DNA of 64,000 nt from Bacteroidota bacterium (GTDB taxonomy: Bacteria > Bacteroidota > Bacteroidia > J057 > JADKCL01), in NCBI GenBank assembly GCA_016718825.1, contig JADKCL010000004.1, positions 186,001-250,000 of the forward strand, written 5' to 3'. Both the position numbers and the translations under genes were made by a program. Positions 44,577 through 53,183 of the stretch are shown here, one piece after another; the stretch's first letter is position 1, and every line of letters begins with the position of its first letter. The notes under the pieces are model-generated. The model ran no database searches, was not told the origin of the DNA, and saw only the letters and a program-made list of their open reading frames with translations.

Positions 44577-45482
44577 ATGAGATGGTTGCTTGGATTTAGA
44601 GTTGGCCTGCTGCTTGTGGTTCTCAACCTGCTTTCAATAAATATGATGGCTCAACAGGAACGTGGAACGGTCAACCTGACGTATTGGGGAGTGACCTTGA
44701 CTTTGCCTACCGGGTGGTCGGCACAACGGGGAGACAATGCCTTGGGCGTATCGGCCGATGACGGCTCGGGAGTCATCCTGATCATACCCCATGCCTTGAA
44801 GACACTTGCGGAAATCAAGACAAATTTGGAGCAAGGCTTCAAAATCGGAGAAGATACCGACATGCAGGCCACCGAATATGCCACAACAATTTCACCCACC
44901 CAGGCAGGGGCCCCGTTGGCAGGAACCTTCAATGGCGGGGATGCCATGGGCTACCTTCTGGGAATTACAAATGCCAAAGGTCAAGGACTGACCGTTTTTG
45001 CCTTGACGAATCCGGAATTTTATGACGCAATCAAATTCAAAAACCTCGCGATTGGCATCGGTGCTTCCTTGAAATTTACCACGCCCGCTCCGCCACCCAA
45101 TGCCAACTACTGGAAAACCAAACTCGGCGGATGCGTGCTGAGTGCCTTTGAGAGCTACAATGGCGGCAGTAGCGGCGGATACAGTTCGGAAATGCGAATC
45201 GACCTCTGCACCAACGGCAATTGCCGCTATTTCAGTCAGAGCTCGGTTTCGATGTATGGGGGCGGGCTGAATGGAGGAAGCAACGACAGCAATTCCGGAA
45301 ATGGCAAGTGGACCCTTTCTGCGGACATTGAAGGCCATCCGATGCTGAATTTGCACCTCACCGACGGTGCGGAATACGCCTTCCTCTTGGGTGAAAATGG
45401 TGGGAAAATCTCGCTCAACAGCAATGCCTGCAACCGCACCACTGCGGCAGACGGCGGCCAATGGGCACCCCAATGCGACTGA
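44577..45482 (+). CDS. Secreted Gly/Ser-rich protein of unknown function
   Basis: A 301-residue protein with a signal peptide (GLLLVVLNLLSINMMAQ). Residues about 30-165 are a beta-rich domain beginning VNLTYWGVTLTLPTGWSAQ. They resemble domains in which a protein is described by PxGW followed by V/I-rich strands. After a Pro linker (APPPNANYWK), residues 170-301 form a second domain with Gly/Ser/Asn loops (YNGGSSGGYSSEM, YGGGLNGGSNDSNSGNG) and YAFLLGENGGKISLN. Five Cys are present in the second half. The ATG at 44577 is preferred to a TTG at 44556. No enzyme motif is visible. Confidence 0.75.
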   Translation: MRWLLGFRVGLLLVVLNLLSINMMAQQERGTVNLTYWGVTLTLPTGWSAQRGDNALGVSADDGSGVILIIPHALKTLAEIKTNLEQGFKIGEDTDMQATEYATTISPTQAGAPLAGTFNGGDAMGYLLGITNAKGQGLTVFALTNPEFYDAIKFKNLAIGIGASLKFTTPAPPPNANYWKTKLGGCVLSAFESYNGGSSGGYSSEMRIDLCTNGNCRYFSQSSVSMYGGGLNGGSNDSNSGNGKWTLSADIEGHPMLNLHLTDGAEYAFLLGENGGKISLNSNACNRTTAADGGQWAPQCD

Positions 45483-45592
45483 GTTGCATTGCGAACTGGT
45501 CAAGAAGTCGCCTCAGGCAGATTCCGGACCACCTTCGCAAGGACCGCACCTGTCTACAATTCGATTAGCTTCAACGGAAAATAAATTGCCCT

Positions 45593-46453
45593 ATGCGCAC
45601 GATCAGCCTCACAACTTACATGTTTTTCATCGCACTGACCACCATTGGATTCAGCTGCAAAAAATCATCCGATTCGACATCCGCCTCGACCCAAGAGACC
45701 ATTGCCAATGGAAGCGAATCGGAGGAACCTAACGAAGCCCTCGGCAACGCCCAAGATGAAAATATGCCCAATACCATGGCTTTGGCGGCGGGATTGGTGA
45801 CAAAAACGAACCTTTCCGGGAAGATCGATGGAAAAATCGAGGCTTCGTTGGAGCTCTATCAGGCCGATGATGTCATTCGCGGAACGATCACCTACAAAAA
45901 AAGCGGAAAGCCGATTTTGGTTTTGGGCAACGGAGGTCAAAACGGGATGATCTTTCTCCGCGAATTCCTCCCCGATGGCAAAATCTCGGGAGGGATGTCT
46001 GGAGAATTGGACGACGAGAAGTTTTCGGGAAGCTGGTACGGGAATGACAAGGATTTAAAGCTTGAAATGAATGTCACCAACCAAATGGAAGATGTCGAAT
46101 GGCCTTTTGACGTCAGTGGTTCGGTCGCTGGCGAATATGCCTATCATTATCCCGAGGAATCAACGGGCGATCCCGGTGCTGCCGGCACGCTCAAAGTCAA
46201 ACAGTCGGGCAACAAAATCACATTCTCCTTTGACTGCGTCAACGGTCCGCCGGCTTACAGCATCGCGACGGTAGAAGATACCGAGGCAGTTTTGGACGGA
46301 AACAGGGTTGATGTGAAGCTTTCCGGCTTGGATTGTGCTTTTTCCATTCAATTCTTCAAAGGATTTGCCATCGTGCATCAGGAAAATGGCTACATCCAAT
46401 GCGAATTTGGAAACGGCGCCGGCATCGAAGGCCAATACGTGAAAGTCAGGTAG
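45593..46453 (+). CDS. Lipoprotein with a long acidic linker
   Basis: A 286-residue lipoprotein: MFFIALTTIGFSC forms the lipobox, followed by KKSSDSTSASTQETIANG, a long polar tether. The mature domain is built of strands (LELYQADDVIRGTITYKK, GMIFLREFLPDGKISGGMSG, EKFSGSWYGNDKDLKLEM), then a second similar set (AGTLKVKQSGNKITFSFDC). Two lipocalin-like beta-barrel units are plausible. An AATAAATTG element ends a few bases before the ATG and may be its -7 box. The function is unknown. Confidence 0.75.
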   Translation: MRTISLTTYMFFIALTTIGFSCKKSSDSTSASTQETIANGSESEEPNEALGNAQDENMPNTMALAAGLVTKTNLSGKIDGKIEASLELYQADDVIRGTITYKKSGKPILVLGNGGQNGMIFLREFLPDGKISGGMSGELDDEKFSGSWYGNDKDLKLEMNVTNQMEDVEWPFDVSGSVAGEYAYHYPEESTGDPGAAGTLKVKQSGNKITFSFDCVNGPPAYSIATVEDTEAVLDGNRVDVKLSGLDCAFSIQFFKGFAIVHQENGYIQCEFGNGAGIEGQYVKVR

Positions 46454-46509
46454 CCTCGGTCCCATCTGCCTGCCCAAAACCCATTCGAATTTTCCCTAAA
46501 TTCGCCCAA

Positions 46510-47619
46510 ATGCGAAAAAGACTGCTCCTGATCGGCTTGCCGATGCTTTGCCTGCTGCTGACCGCTTGCACCGGCGGCCGGATGCTGATTTACAACTTCA
46601 GTGACATCAAGGATTACAAGCGGTTTCCTGCGCGCGAACTTCCGGCCGCTGCCACGCCTTTCCGATTTGCCGAACGCGACGCGGCCTACATTCAGGGAAA
46701 AGACATCCGCATCAGCCACAAAAACCGCCATGAGCACCTCGACAGCCTGCTTTTGGGCAGCAATACCGTCGCCTTCCTCATCATTCAGCACGATACGATT
46801 CTCTACGAACGGTATTTTCGCAAATATGATCGGGAAAGTCTCGTGGCTTCGTTTTCGATGGCCAAAAGCTATACCTCAGCGCTTGTCGGCTGCGCCTTGG
46901 CCGATGGCTTGATCAAAAGCATCGAGGACAAAATGGTCGATTACCTCCCCGAATTGCAGGGCAAAGGGCTGGAGGATGTCAAAATCAGGCACTTGCTCCA
47001 AATGACGTCCGGCATCCACCACGAGGAAAACTATTACAACCCCTTTGCCGGCGTCGCAAGGCTGTACTACGGGAAACACTTGCACCGGCAAATCCGACAC
47101 ATCGGCAAAGACATGCCTGCAGGGCATTATTTCAAGTACAAAAGCATCAACACGCAACTGCTCGGCGAAATTGTGGCCCGCGTAACGGGAAAGTCGCTCA
47201 CGCAGTACATGAACGAAAAAATCTGGTCACAAATCGGCACGGAATATCCTGCCACGTGGAGCATTGACCAGAAAAAGGACGGCATGGAAAAGGCATTCAG
47301 CAGCATCAATGCCACCGCACGCGACTTTGCAAAATTTGGGCGACTGTACCTGCACAAAGGAAATTGGAATGGCAAACAGCTGATTTCCAAGGAATGGGTC
47401 GAGGAAAGCACCAAGGTCGATGCGCAGGACGGTTCGGTCACTTATTATCAATATCAGTGGTGGCTCCCCACCAAAACCGGCGACTTCATGGCCAACGGCC
47501 ACCTCGGACAATATATATATGTGAATCCCGCCAAGGATTTGATCGTCGTGCGCCTCGGAAAAAACGAAGGCAAGGTCAGTTGGTGGCAGGCATTCACAGA
47601 AATCGCCGCACAATTGTAA
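46510..47619 (+). CDS. Serine hydrolase, class C beta-lactamase-like lipoprotein
   Basis: A 369-residue lipoprotein (LPMLCLLLTAC, then TGG). The catalytic SxxK motif is S-M-A-K in ASFSMAKSYTS (Ser about residue 116). YKSIN (Y-x-S, in place of the common Y-x-N) is likely motif 2, and NGHLGQ is the HxG that replaces KTG in many esterase-like members. The family hydrolyses ester or amide bonds, and some members are D-alanyl peptidases or esterases rather than lactamases. It lies 13 bp upstream of the DPPR-synthase-like gene and is likely cotranscribed with it. The substrate is unknown. Confidence 0.87.
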   Translation: MRKRLLLIGLPMLCLLLTACTGGRMLIYNFSDIKDYKRFPARELPAAATPFRFAERDAAYIQGKDIRISHKNRHEHLDSLLLGSNTVAFLIIQHDTILYERYFRKYDRESLVASFSMAKSYTSALVGCALADGLIKSIEDKMVDYLPELQGKGLEDVKIRHLLQMTSGIHHEENYYNPFAGVARLYYGKHLHRQIRHIGKDMPAGHYFKYKSINTQLLGEIVARVTGKSLTQYMNEKIWSQIGTEYPATWSIDQKKDGMEKAFSSINATARDFAKFGRLYLHKGNWNGKQLISKEWVEESTKVDAQDGSVTYYQYQWWLPTKTGDFMANGHLGQYIYVNPAKDLIVVRLGKNEGKVSWWQAFTEIAAQL

Positions 47620-47632
47620 CTTAGCCGCCCAG

Positions 47633-48538
47633 ATGAAGATCAGCGCTTATATCAAGCTTTTGCGGCCCCATCAGTACCTGAAGAATGCCTTCATTCTGTC
47701 GCCGCTGTTTTTTGCGTTCAAGTTCAATGACTTGCACCTCCTCGGGCGCGTGGGTTTGGTGACCTTGTTGTTCTGTTTCGTAGCGAGCGCGATCTATGTG
47801 CTCAACGATTACTTCGACATCGAAGCCGATCGCAACCACCCTGTCAAAAAGGACCGTCCGATGGCCTCCGGGGCCGTTCCGGTTTCGCATGGCCTGATCA
47901 TGATGGCTGTTTTTGCCATTGTCGGATGCGTTGGGATCTACCTGATCAGTCCGGCAGCATTTTGGCTGACAGTGGTTTACATGGTCAACAATCTGCTGTA
48001 TTCCTTCCGTTTGAAGCATATTCCGATCCTCGACATCACCCTGCTCAGCGTCGGATTTGTGCTGCGCTTGTATATCGGTTCTGCAGCGGCTGCCGGTGAG
48101 GTTCCGCTGTCCATGTGGATCGTCTTGATCACCTTCCTCTTGGCGTTGTTTTTGGCCTTGGCCAAGCGCCGTGACGATGTTTTGTTGAGCGCCGAGGGCA
48201 AAAAAGTGCGCAAAGCGATCGACGGTTACAACCTCGAATTCATCAACGGTGCCATGATGGTCATGGCTTCTGTGGTGATCGTGAGCTATATCTCCTATTG
48301 CATTTCGGAAGAAGTAACCACACGTTTGAAAACAGAAAACCTGTATTTCACGGTCATTTTCGTGGTTTTGGGCATCCTGCGCTACATGCAGATCACATTC
48401 GTCGAGCAAAAAAGTGGAAGTCCGACGAAGGTGCTGATCCGCGATCTTTTCTTGCAGTTGGTGATTTTGGGTTGGCTGATCAGCTTTGCGATGCTCGTTC
48501 CTGCTGCCCACGAACTGATCTTTGGCTGGGTCGGTTAA
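47633..48538 (+). CDS. UbiA-family prenyltransferase, decaprenyl-phosphate phosphoribosyltransferase type
   Basis: A 301-residue membrane protein with about eight hydrophobic segments. The first Asp-rich motif is NDYFDIEADRNHPVKKDRPM (about residues 58-77). The KxxRPxxSG continuation is typical of DPPR synthases (Rv3806c type), which transfer 5-phosphoribose from PRPP to a polyprenyl phosphate. A second Asp-containing loop is present (LAKRRDDVLL). Its product, once dephosphorylated, is the substrate of DprE1, so it fits with the DprE1/DprE2-like genes 24 kb away. The true lipid may be a shorter polyprenol. It is preceded by a serine hydrolase 13 bp upstream. Confidence 0.85.
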   Translation: MKISAYIKLLRPHQYLKNAFILSPLFFAFKFNDLHLLGRVGLVTLLFCFVASAIYVLNDYFDIEADRNHPVKKDRPMASGAVPVSHGLIMMAVFAIVGCVGIYLISPAAFWLTVVYMVNNLLYSFRLKHIPILDITLLSVGFVLRLYIGSAAAAGEVPLSMWIVLITFLLALFLALAKRRDDVLLSAEGKKVRKAIDGYNLEFINGAMMVMASVVIVSYISYCISEEVTTRLKTENLYFTVIFVVLGILRYMQITFVEQKSGSPTKVLIRDLFLQLVILGWLISFAMLVPAAHELIFGWVG

Positions 48539-48556
48539 GTTCCGATTCCCTTCGAA

Positions 48557-50041
48557 TCAAATTTTATGGTCTGAATACATCTTTGCCGCAGCAATAATCC
48601 CGCTGAGGCATGCGCCGGGGATTCCCTGTCCGGGATATGTGCTGTCCCCGCAGATATAGGCGCCTTTTCCGTCAAGTCGCGCGTCTTTCATTTGCCAAGG
48701 TTTGATGTCGAGATACTGCGGATAGCCTCCCACAAAACCGTACGCCCTGCCCGTCCATTTCTCCCAAGACTTTTGACTCGACGAATGCTGATAAAGGATG
48801 TCCTCCTTGCGCAGAAAGCCTTTGCTGACCAACAAATCGACAATCGCAGCCTCAATCGCAGCTTTGTCGGTCACCTGCTGCACATGCGGATCAAAAATAT
48901 GGGTACTGATGCTCGCGATGCATTCGTCGGGTTTGCAGCGGGTGGTGTCGTCGGAATGGCTGAGGCTCACGAAAATGCTTTTCCCACCAATTTGCGGAAG
49001 CGGTTCGGGCAAATGCAATTGATGGTGGAGGCAATCAAAAACCGCGCTGCGTTTGAAGGCGATGCCCATCGTGAAGGCGCTGCGCAGGCGTGCCGGCGCC
49101 ATCGTCGCGGATTCCCAGCGCTGCTGAAGCGCATCGCCGAGCATCGGCAACGTGTTGTTGAGCGGAATCGCCGAGAGGAAATACCGCGCAGTAAAGGTTC
49201 CGTGCTTTTGCGTTTCGACGGCATAACCATCGGCGGTTTGCACCACGCGGGTGGCTTGGTGCCGCAACAGCACCCGCCCACCACGTGCCTCGATATAATC
49301 CACGAACGGCTTGACCATTCCCATCATGCCACCACACATATAATAGTTGCCGAAGTTGGTGTAGCACAAAGCGGTTGCACCAAAAAGCGCATTCACCTCC
49401 GAAGCATGGTTTTGAGCAGTGATCAGCAATTGTTCGTCGACAAATTCGCGGAAGCGGATGTTTTCATGCAGGCCGAATCGTTTCAAAAGTGATTCCAAAG
49501 AGGAAAATGCCTTGGGAATCAGGCTAATTTGGCCAAAAGAGAACCCGCGGGCCATCCCGAACAAATCGGCCAATTTACTCGGTGGAAAGTGCAATTGCTG
49601 TCCGGAGGTTTGCCAGACTTTTTGGGCCACGCCCATACAATATTCCCAGAAGGGGCGCTGCCCGACAACGCCAAAAACCCTTTCGGCCTCGGCAATCCAC
49701 AGCTCAAGGTCCTCGAATCGCGTAATTACTGTGCCGTCCTTCAAATAGACCTTCATCGGCGTTTCCAACCGAATCGGATTTAAATCGATTCCCGTTTTGT
49801 CGAGCACCAACCGCAACGGCATTCCCGCATCCAATCCGACGAGGGTCGTGGCACCAGCCTCAAACGTGTAACCATGTCTAGGATACGAACTTGTGCATCC
49901 GCCGGGCAACCAATTTTGCTCGAGAATCATTACCTTTGTACCGCGTTCAGCCAAAAGGGCAGCGGCAGTCAACCCAGCGATGCCTGCCCCGATGACCAGG
50001 ACGTCAGCGTGCAATTCAATATTTTGTTTAATATTCTTCAC
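48557..50041 (-). CDS. CrtI/CrtISO-like FAD-dependent oxidoreductase
   Basis: A 494-residue flavoprotein. The N-terminal dinucleotide motif is VLVIGAGIAGLTAAALLAERG (about 15-35), followed by LPGGCTSSYPRHGYTFEAGATT, the phytoene-desaturase/CrtISO pattern. The C-terminus ends AYICGDSTYPGQGIPGACLSG, matching the FAD-binding end of the family. Members desaturate or isomerise carotenoids or saturate related polyenes. There is no phytoene synthase nearby, so the substrate is uncertain. It is divergent from the pterin gene at 50085. Confidence 0.87.
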   Translation of the reverse strand: MKNIKQNIELHADVLVIGAGIAGLTAAALLAERGTKVMILEQNWLPGGCTSSYPRHGYTFEAGATTLVGLDAGMPLRLVLDKTGIDLNPIRLETPMKVYLKDGTVITRFEDLELWIAEAERVFGVVGQRPFWEYCMGVAQKVWQTSGQQLHFPPSKLADLFGMARGFSFGQISLIPKAFSSLESLLKRFGLHENIRFREFVDEQLLITAQNHASEVNALFGATALCYTNFGNYYMCGGMMGMVKPFVDYIEARGGRVLLRHQATRVVQTADGYAVETQKHGTFTARYFLSAIPLNNTLPMLGDALQQRWESATMAPARLRSAFTMGIAFKRSAVFDCLHHQLHLPEPLPQIGGKSIFVSLSHSDDTTRCKPDECIASISTHIFDPHVQQVTDKAAIEAAIVDLLVSKGFLRKEDILYQHSSSQKSWEKWTGRAYGFVGGYPQYLDIKPWQMKDARLDGKGAYICGDSTYPGQGIPGACLSGIIAAAKMYSDHKI

Positions 50042-50084
50042 TGAAAACTAAAACAAAACCACGCACGTATTGTTGTTTGCTTAG

Positions 50085-50498
50085 ATGAAGAAAGTCACTG
50101 TATCCAGGAAAGCTCACTTTAATGCCGCGCATCGGCTGCACAATCCTTCATGGACCGACGAAAAAAATCGGGAAGTGTTTGGCAAGTGCAACCGCACCAA
50201 CTACCATGGGCACAATTATGAGCTCATTGTCAAAGTAGGTGGCGCGATTGATCCCGAAACCGGCTATGTTTTGGATCTGAAGTGGTTGGCTGATCTGATC
50301 GACGAGGTAATCGTTGAGCGTTTTGACCACCAAAACCTGAATTTGGATACAGTTGAATTTAAGAACCTCAATCCCACAGCCGAAAATATCGCGGTGGTGG
50401 TCTGGGATTTGCTTCGTCCTCACATTGATTTGGACAAGACTTTGAAGGTAGAACTCTATGAAACGGAACGAAACTTTGTTGAGTACAGTGGAGAATGA
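50085..50498 (+). CDS. queD: 6-pyruvoyl-tetrahydropterin synthase / QueD family
   Basis: A 137-residue protein of the PTPS family. The zinc ligands are in KAHFNAAHRL and YHGHNYELIV (His-x-His), with the Cys in GKCNRTNYHGHNY as catalytic Cys. The family makes either 6-carboxy-tetrahydropterin (QueD, queuosine) or 6-pyruvoyl-tetrahydropterin from dihydroneopterin triphosphate. That substrate is the product of the next gene, folE, which begins directly after it. Which branch it serves is not decided by sequence; QueC and QueE are not in the window. queD is used as a family symbol. Confidence 0.85.
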   Translation: MKKVTVSRKAHFNAAHRLHNPSWTDEKNREVFGKCNRTNYHGHNYELIVKVGGAIDPETGYVLDLKWLADLIDEVIVERFDHQNLNLDTVEFKNLNPTAENIAVVVWDLLRPHIDLDKTLKVELYETERNFVEYSGE

Positions 50499-50502
50499 TG
50501 CC

Positions 50503-51147
50503 ATGACGCACGAGGAATTGGGCGACATGCATGTGGGCACCTCTTTTGAGACCCCGCTCCGCCCGGATGCTTTTGACCGTGACGACGACCTGAAAGTCGA
50601 ACTCATTTCCAAGCATTTCAAGGAAATCATGCACATTCTGGGCTTGGACCTGGAAGATGACAGCCTCAAAGGCACGCCGATGCGTGTCGCCAAGATGTAT
50701 GTCAAGGAGATTTTCAGCGGCCTGAATCCCGAGAATGCCCCGGAAATCAAGTTGTTTGAAAACAAGTATCAATACAATGAGATGCTCGTGGAACGCAACA
50801 TCCCGTTTGTTTCCAATTGCGAGCACCACTTTGTGCCGATCGTTGGAAAAGCGCATTGCGCCTACATCTCCAATGGCAAGGTCGTGGGCCTGAGCAAGAT
50901 CAACCGCATTGTCGAATACTACGCGAAACGTCCTCAGGTACAGGAGCGCATGACGATGCAGATCGCCAACCATCTCAAGGAGGCCCTTGGAACTGAAGAT
51001 GTTGCGGTGATGATCTCAGCTGCACATATGTGCGTGAGCATGCGCGGGGTGGAGCACGACGGAGTCGAAACAATCACAAGTGCCTATTCTGGTAGATTCC
51101 TTGAAGAAGCACGGAAATCAGAATTTCTCAGGCTGATCCAAGGTTGA
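50503..51147 (+). CDS. folE: GTP cyclohydrolase I
   Basis: A 214-residue enzyme. GTPMRVAKMYVKEIFSGL, FVSNCEHHFVPIVGKAH (zinc Cys and His), GLSKINRIVEYYAKRPQVQE and ISAAHMCVSMRGV (second zinc Cys) are all intact. It converts GTP to dihydroneopterin triphosphate. I use the ATG at 50503, 4 bp after queD; an in-frame ATG at 50458 would overlap queD by 41 bp and adds a poorly conserved extension. FolE supplies the substrate for the upstream PTPS-family enzyme, so the pair is probably one operon. Confidence 0.94.
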   Translation: MTHEELGDMHVGTSFETPLRPDAFDRDDDLKVELISKHFKEIMHILGLDLEDDSLKGTPMRVAKMYVKEIFSGLNPENAPEIKLFENKYQYNEMLVERNIPFVSNCEHHFVPIVGKAHCAYISNGKVVGLSKINRIVEYYAKRPQVQERMTMQIANHLKEALGTEDVAVMISAAHMCVSMRGVEHDGVETITSAYSGRFLEEARKSEFLRLIQG

Positions 51148-51340
51148 TCCAACCTTCAGGATTTTCCGTCAAAAGACGTTCGATTCCAATCGATTCATTG
51201 CCAAGCAGTTTTGCTTCTGCTTCCTCCACATGCAATTTACTTCGTCGAAGCCCAGCATGAATTCATCAATTTTTTTGATTGCTAAATCGATTTATCTGTC
51301 GATTGAATCCGCCTACCTATTATCTTGGCATCGTTAAAAT

Positions 51341-51721
51341 TTGGAAGCTGCTCCAACAACGGAATTAATTGTCGATAGAGCTTTGAACAGGTTGCTGAAA
51401 CTCAAGCACTGCCCTCAAGAAGCAGCTGTTTGGAATTGTTTGCAAGGAATGAAAACCGATGCCCTGCGCTTCAAGCGTCAGTTTCGCATCGGCCCCTACG
51501 TGGTGGATTTCTGCTGCCCTTCGATGAAATTGATCATCGAGGTGACCAAAGAACCCGTGACGGTTCGCCCACCTGATGCCTATGATCAGATGCGTATCGG
51601 TTATTTGGAAGCGGAAGGATTTAATGTCCTCCGTTTTGCTGAAGAAGATGCCCGTGACCATGGAGACCGCATCGTAGAAGCGATCCGTGGCATTATTTCC
51701 GCATCCAGCCCATCCAACTGA
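51341..51721 (+). CDS. DUF559-like endonuclease-fold protein, possibly degenerate
   Basis: A 126-codon frame without an ATG at the expected place; the first possible start is TTG at 51341 and the first internal ATG is 51449. The central part ALRFKRQFRIGPYVVDFCCP, followed by KLIIEV and GYLEAEGFNVLRFAEED, matches the DUF559/Vsr-like nuclease fold. The usual catalytic IEVDGxxH reads IEVTKEPV here, so Asp and His are lost. It may be an inactive remnant. The function is unknown; chromosomal members are often solitary. Confidence 0.6.
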   Translation: MEAAPTTELIVDRALNRLLKLKHCPQEAAVWNCLQGMKTDALRFKRQFRIGPYVVDFCCPSMKLIIEVTKEPVTVRPPDAYDQMRIGYLEAEGFNVLRFAEEDARDHGDRIVEAIRGIISASSPSN

Positions 51722-52148
51722 ATTTCCCGAACACATTCATTTTGACTTCCAAGTGCAACCCTGCCGGGTGAGTTTCTAACGCGTTGGATTTTAATCCTTC
51801 GAATGCACTTTTTTTATCCAAGCGAACCCACCGCATCCTTTTTGTGTCCTCATTTTTTCAAATAGGATGGCAAAATTGCCCTTCCCTGACAGCAATCGAA
51901 TTCTCATTCAGCCACCATCTCAAAAAAGAACCCGCTTTGCCGTTGAAGCCTCCTTCTTCAATCGCCCAACTCCCGATGAAAGAAATTCATCGTTTTTGAA
52001 CCATTTCTCCTGCGACATTATCTTCCTGAACGTCCACACAGCCTCGAAAAGGCAGCTTAACAGCTTGAAAGTGTCTGAATAACACATTCAAGAATGGAAA
52101 ATAGCTTTAAGATTAGATGTACGAATTCTTGAAAAAATTCATAAAACG
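51722..52148. other. Gene-free spacer
   Basis: No reading frame here has a signal peptide, motif or convincing composition; two overlapping short frames (51784-51999 and 51867-52082) read as Pro/Ser/Phe-rich noise. The A+T-rich end leads into the promoter of the lipoprotein gene. Confidence 0.45.
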
Positions 52149-52180
52149 TTTTGATTTGCCAGAAATCCTTCACTACTTTG
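52149..52180 (+). promoter_or_regulatory. Putative promoter of a lipoprotein gene
   Basis: TTTTG at 52149-52153 and TACTTTG at 52174-52180, separated by 20 nt, resemble the Bacteroidota -33/-7 promoter, one base short in the -7 box. The expected start site near 52187 lies between the ATGs at 52182 and 52206, which favours the latter as start codon. Confidence 0.45.
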
Positions 52181-52205
52181 CATGAAAGAAATCAATCAGA
52201 AATCA

Positions 52206-52784
52206 ATGAAAAATTTTAGACTCCTTCTGGTCTGCCTCATCTTGGGTTCATTTGCCTTCAGCTGTGGAGTAGACAATGTCGATCCCGCCGCGGCTCCGCA
52301 GAATATTTCTGGCAGCTATCAGCAGGTTGCACGTCCGACACAACAGTGCGGTCCCTCTGTTTTTTCGCGCCTCAAGGACGGCACCACCGACCTCGGCAGC
52401 TTGGAAATGCTCAACAGCAGCGAAAACATTTATTTGATTTTTGACCTCAACCAATTCAAGTATCTCGACGAATTGAAAGTATTCAAAGGCGATATCGGCA
52501 ATTTGCCGATGGACTCCGATGGCAACGTTGATCTAGAAAACTTTGGTTTTCAGTCGCTCCTGAGCCAGCCATTAAACGAATACACCATGATTTCGGGTTT
52601 GAGCAGCACACCTTCCTGCACCGATTTCGTCGTTTGGGCACGCATCACAACACGCGGCATCTTTGGCAACGTCACCGCAACCAACTATGCTTGGGTCACG
52701 GGCACGCCAATCGCAAACGGCTATACCTTCAACTATTGCTCCCCAGCATGCGCCACCGTCAATTCGGCTCCACAGACCAATTGA
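52206..52784 (+). CDS. Small lipoprotein of unknown function
   Basis: A 192-residue lipoprotein. The hydrophobic segment LLLVCLILGSFAFSC gives the lipobox, followed by GVDNVDPAAAPQN. The mature part contains SGSYQQVARPTQQCGPSVF, LIFDLNQFKYLDELKVF and CTDFVVWARITTRGIFGNVT, a beta-rich unit. It ends with CSPACATVNS. Four Cys in the mature part could form disulfides. I chose the start at 52206 because of the promoter position and signal peptide. A strong terminator follows. Confidence 0.75.
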   Translation: MKNFRLLLVCLILGSFAFSCGVDNVDPAAAPQNISGSYQQVARPTQQCGPSVFSRLKDGTTDLGSLEMLNSSENIYLIFDLNQFKYLDELKVFKGDIGNLPMDSDGNVDLENFGFQSLLSQPLNEYTMISGLSSTPSCTDFVVWARITTRGIFGNVTATNYAWVTGTPIANGYTFNYCSPACATVNSAPQTN

Positions 52785-52800
52785 TTGTTGTTTGCACGAT

Positions 52801-52838
52801 AAAAAAGAGGCCGCTTTCAACAAGCGGCCTCTTTTTTT
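52801..52838 (+). terminator. Strong rho-independent terminator
   Basis: AAAAAAGAGGCCGCTT and AAGCGGCCTCTTTTTTT form a stem of about 16 bp with a 5-base loop, flanked by A- and T-runs. It ends the lipoprotein gene and could also act on the convergent gene at 52878. Confidence 0.9.
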
Positions 52839-52877
52839 ATGCTTCCCCCTCGCTGTGAGAAGATAGATTCAACAATC

Positions 52878-53183
52878 TTAATCGAAATGAAGGCGTTTGC
52901 TTTCAATCGGTCCGACTTTCTTCTTTTCCGCCTTGGCCATGGCACGGGCCATTTTGGCCGAAGTCAAACCATCTTCGCGCTTGTTTTTGAGCTTGGGCTT
53001 GTAATTGCCCGTTCCGGCAACTGCCGGACAATCCGTGCGGCCAAAAGTGCGCCGCACGCCACGTGAAGCCGTATTTCCGGTACCATCCACGGCAGGACAG
53101 TAGGACTTGCAGGAGGTCATCATCAGATTGGAGATGACAACCGCCGCAGTGACAACAAACGCTTTAACAAACCTTGAATTCAT
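52878..53183 (-). CDS. Small lipoprotein with duplicated CPAV-x-GTGN motif
   Basis: A 101-residue lipoprotein: AFVVTAAVVISNLMMTSC gives the lipobox, followed by KSYCPAVDGTGNTA. A second copy, CPAVAGTGNYKPK, follows at about residues 52-65. The rest is basic (LKNKREDGLTSAKMARAMAKAEKKK). The two identical-length motifs each have one Cys after the lipidated one. The ATG overlaps the stop of the upstream DUF2723-like gene by 4 bp, so the two are translationally coupled. The function is unknown; the motif may bind a metal or form a disulfide. Confidence 0.72.
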   Translation of the reverse strand: MNSRFVKAFVVTAAVVISNLMMTSCKSYCPAVDGTGNTASRGVRRTFGRTDCPAVAGTGNYKPKLKNKREDGLTSAKMARAMAKAEKKKVGPIESKRLHFD

